12,107 nucleotides of DNA from Cylindrotheca closterium. Taxonomy: Eukaryota; Bacillariophyta; Bacillariophyceae; Bacillariales; Bacillariaceae. A model generated the notes under the pieces. It saw only the letters and a list, made by a program, of their open reading frames with translations. It was not told the DNA's origin and did not search any database. The stretch is from positions 1 to 12,107 of the forward strand of contig CAKOGP040001985.1 of assembly GCA_933822405.4 (NCBI GenBank), written 5' to 3'. A program made the translations under genes and the position numbers. Of this stretch, positions 10,409-12,107 are shown one piece after another; position 1 is the stretch's first letter; the number at the start of each line of letters is the position of its first letter.

Positions 10409-11300
10409 CTAGTCCTCAGACATCGGCGATTCTTCCACCTGCTTCTTTGTTTCCTCCTCCTTTTCGGCCATTGCTACTTTCATACGTTGTTCATAGAGCA
10501 ACAAGTTTTCTTTCTTTTTCTCTTTCTTTTCTTCCTTCTTCAATTTAGCCAGCTTCTTCATTCTTTTATCCTCCAGACAGTTGCGGTACTTTTGAAATCT
10601 AATTTCTTGTTGAATCCGCTCTCTGAATTTTCGTTTTTTGAATGGGTGGTATTCAACCCTAGTTTCTTGAAACTCCGATGCTGTGAGGCCAACATGATTT
10701 TTTTCTGTTTTGCCCTGGTCAAATAAAACTTGAGCTCGCCACGTGCGTTATGGGTGGTTGTTGGGTGCTTGGCCAGGTCATCAGCCAAAATCAAATCTTC
10801 CTGTAACGATTTGTCTCTTGCCTTGTTGTGAGCATTGCGCAAGGTCGTCCATGGCGATGTCAGAATTTTTAGTAGAAATAACATGTTGAGTGTAGTTTTT
10901 TTTCATTAGCAGAATCAAGCACAGCAACAAACGCAACAGCACGAGCGTCGTTCACCACGGCATCGTTTGGCCCTCCCTTGGCTTGAAGTTCCGTTGCCAG
11001 CTGCGTCTCCGTGTTTGCTGACATGTCAACTCCCCGTTCATCCAGCAAATCAACGTATTCTTTCCAACCAAAACCCTTTCTTCTGACCTTGTCGGTGAGG
11101 AAGCGGCTGAAAGTCTCTCTCCTTTCACCTCCTGCCTCGCCGTAGAACTCGTTTTTGTCCCAATGATGTTGCGTGACAAGTTCTTTTATAGGGTTTGGAT
11201 CTGGAAAAGTACTGGACTGTATCTTTTGGTGAAAGTAGTCGTTGGTCCGCCAGCTCGAATTTCCAGCAACGGTTTTGGAAAAGGGGGAAGCTCGGCTCGG
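10409..11300 (-). pseudogene. Unknown coding remnant with two apparent frame breaks
   Basis: Three successive minus-strand frames read as one protein-like sequence. Segment A (11300-10869) is hydrophilic, with ELVTQHHWDKNEFYGEAGG, then RRKGFGWKEYVDLLDERGVD and DARAVAFVAVLDSAN. Segment B (about 10905-10700) has LILADDLAKHPTTTHNARGE then LKFYLTRAKQKK. Segment C (10747-10409) has VEYHPFKKRKFRERIQQEIR, a long Lys/Glu-rich coiled-coil-like stretch and a C-terminal SPMSED. The A-to-B change falls at an A8 tract (complement of 10905-10912) and B-to-C at an A7 tract (complement of 10698-10704); losing one A at each would explain both. Unrecognised introns are the alternative, but I found no GT-AG pair restoring the frame. 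There is no ATG at the 5' end: segment A runs back into the repeat array. I do not recognise the family. It could be a captured host-gene fragment or the remains of the element's own protein. Confidence 0.5.
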
Positions 11301-11490
11301 TGAGTAAAATCTCACACGTTTGAGTAAAATCTCACAGGTTTGAGTAAAAACTCACACGTTTGAGTAAAAACTCACACGTTTGAGTTATAACTCACACGTT
11401 TGAGTTATAACTCAAACGTGTGAGTTATAACTCAAACGTGTGAGTTATGAGTTTTTACTCAAGGATTCCCTCGCAATGAGTTATAACTCC
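11301..11490. repeat. Right palindrome array, mirror image of the left
   Basis: Eight 20-bp units start at 11301, 11321, 11341, 11361, 11381, 11401, 11421 and 11441. The inner units read TGAGTAAAATCTCACACGTT or TGAGTAAAAACTCACACGTT; the unit at 11381 has the perfect palindrome with the CACGTT spacer; those at 11401 and 11421 carry the AACGTG spacer, so orientation flips at about 11401. The unit at 11441 is rearranged, and a near-perfect copy (13 of 14, ending CTCC) sits at 11477-11490. Read inward from the right, the inner units have the same orientation as the left array read inward, which makes the two arrays inverted relative to each other. Confidence 0.95.
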
Positions 11491-11495
11491 CAACT

Positions 11496-11507
11496 TCAGG
11501 ATTCCGT
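11496..11507 (-). repeat. Right 12-bp inverted repeat
   Basis: TCAGGATTCCGT, the exact reverse complement of 9988-9999. Read inward on the minus strand it continues after eight bases into GTTATAACTCA, as on the left side. Confidence 0.8.
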
Positions 11508-11673
11508 CTATTGATATGATTTGGAATTCGAAGTTTCTTAATGACCCTGCGACCATCAAATGACCCGTTATTATTTAGAGAATTAGGATCAGAAAGATCG
11601 AAAATAAAGTTGTTCTGTGAAAATGATATTGTTTAAAAACTGAAATATATTTATGGCAGGGATCGCCAATTGA
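11508..11673. other. AT-rich stretch, no gene
   Basis: This is 166 nt of AT-rich DNA between the right 12-mer and the resumed recombinase frame. It is comparable in length and composition to 9826-9956 on the other side, with only weak inverted similarity in A/T runs. Confidence 0.5.
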
Positions 11674-12107
11674 AAGACATCAAAATTCCCACAGTCGACC
11701 CCGCGCGGTACGGATTTTCGTCATTTGCCGGGTGTTCCTGATCCTGTTCAATTTCTCCAAGTCTTTGCAACACGCTACCGCCTTCGACCAGGAAAGTACC
11801 CCGGTGAATGCGTCCGATCTGGCACAGTTTCGAACGCCATACGCTCGGTGGGCCAGACGATGGCCAGCATGGGGGCCAGGGATGCTCGGAAAGACAGCAC
11901 GGGTTCCATTGACTTCTGCCTGACTCGGATGTTCAAAGCCTACACCCGCGAGGACCCAACGCCTCATCGGGTGAAACCCATCCCAGTCGGTATCATTAAG
12001 TATATCGCCAACCAAAGTCGAAATCAATCTTGCAAAGTTCAGGCCACTTCTGACATGATCATTGTGGCCTTCTTCTTTCTCCTCCGTCCCGGCGAATACA
12101 CAGGCAC
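11674..12107 (+). pseudogene. Tyrosine recombinase, continuation to catalytic Arg (runs off window)
   Basis: The frame is open from a TGA at 11671 to the window end, with no start codon near its beginning. Recognisable sequence starts at about 11728 with PGVPDPVQFLQVFATRYR, followed by SNAIRSVGQTMASMGARDAR and KPIPVGIIKYIA, and ends with FFFLLRPGEYTG. The Arg of LLRPGEYT (codon 12085-12087) matches the box I catalytic Arg of DIRS-type recombinases; the box II His-x-x-Arg and the nucleophile Tyr would lie beyond the window. The piece starts almost exactly where the copy at 9570-9812 stops and has the same orientation. It may therefore be the second half of the same gene displaced by an insertion, or a second 5'-truncated element. 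GC content is that of the retroelement, not of the preceding DNA. Confidence 0.82.

Larger units (their letters stand above)
9988..11507. mobile_element. Candidate nested non-autonomous element with palindrome-array ends
   Basis: A perfect 12-bp inverted repeat, ACGGAATCCTGA at 9988-9999 and its complement at 11496-11507, encloses 1,520 nt. Inside each end the similarity continues into GTTATAACTCA (8 extra bases on the right side), and then into arrays of the same 20-bp unit facing inward in mirror orientation. The DNA is AT-richer than the retroelement around it and lies between the two halves of a tyrosine recombinase. No transposase was recognised and no clear target-site duplication adjoins the 12-mers, so the true ends could lie up to about 200 nt further out on each side. 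Confidence 0.55.

Noticed and set aside
10698..10704. Programmed -1 frameshift site at A7
   Set aside because: The tract is not in the X-XXY-YYZ register for the incoming frame and the same kind of break occurs at a second A-tract, so indel decay or sequence error is more likely.
10406..10726. Plus-strand frame rich in Leu/Phe that looks like a membrane protein
   Set aside because: It is the complement of a Lys/Glu-rich minus-strand coiled coil, which automatically yields Leu/Phe-rich translation.
11182..11192. TATA-like CTATAAAAG on the minus strand
   Set aside because: It lies within the coding-like segment A of the remnant, with no suitable gene start after it.
9957..11490. CRISPR-like array
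   Set aside because: The repeats are palindromic 14-mers with 6-bp near-constant spacers in tandem 20-bp units; there are no unique spacers and the surroundings are eukaryotic.
9826..11680. Long terminal inverted repeats of about 200 nt outside the 12-mers
   Set aside because: Inward reading of both flanks gives only patchy agreement in A/T runs (around 9840-9861 and 11632-11656), no better than expected from composition by eye; an alignment would be needed.

Overview
The window looks like nuclear DNA of a diatom (a photosynthetic stramenopile). Three things point there: a protein ending in the DUF6824-type domain that is greatly expanded in diatoms, compact eukaryotic genes with 66-73 nt GT-AG introns, and a tyrosine-recombinase (DIRS-like) retroelement with the RT style seen in stramenopiles. 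Species cannot be fixed from the sequence alone.

Left half (1-4974), host genes: a DUF6824 protein (+, 374-1375); a two-exon gene of unknown function on the minus strand whose product begins Met-Gly-Gln-Cys (2805-1509); a DUF1764 protein (+, 3315-3710); and the 18S rRNA adenine dimethyltransferase DIM1 in three exons on the minus strand (4974-3855). The genes alternate as convergent and divergent pairs, with 130-510 nt between them.

Middle (5214-9825), a decayed DIRS-like retrotransposon on the plus strand, starting only 240 nt from the DIM1 start. A single gag frame (5214-7439, three in-frame stops) ends in a CCCH-like zinc-binding motif. A single pol frame (about 7468-9825, two in-frame stops) carries reverse transcriptase (YVDD) and RNase H. 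An overlapping frame (9570-9812) begins a tyrosine recombinase. All five internal stops are compatible with C:G to T:A transitions.

Right part (about 9780-11690) is AT-richer and interrupts the recombinase: its missing continuation, up to the first catalytic Arg (LLRPGEYT), reappears at 11674-12107 in the same orientation. The intervening DNA looks like a nested mobile element. It has two mirror-image arrays of a 20-bp unit built on the perfect palindrome TGAGTTATAACTCA, a perfect 12-bp inverted repeat at 9988-9999 and 11496-11507, and between them a minus-strand coding remnant (11300-10409) with two apparent frame breaks at A-tracts. This phased palindrome array with captured coding sequence is the least ordinary part of the window.
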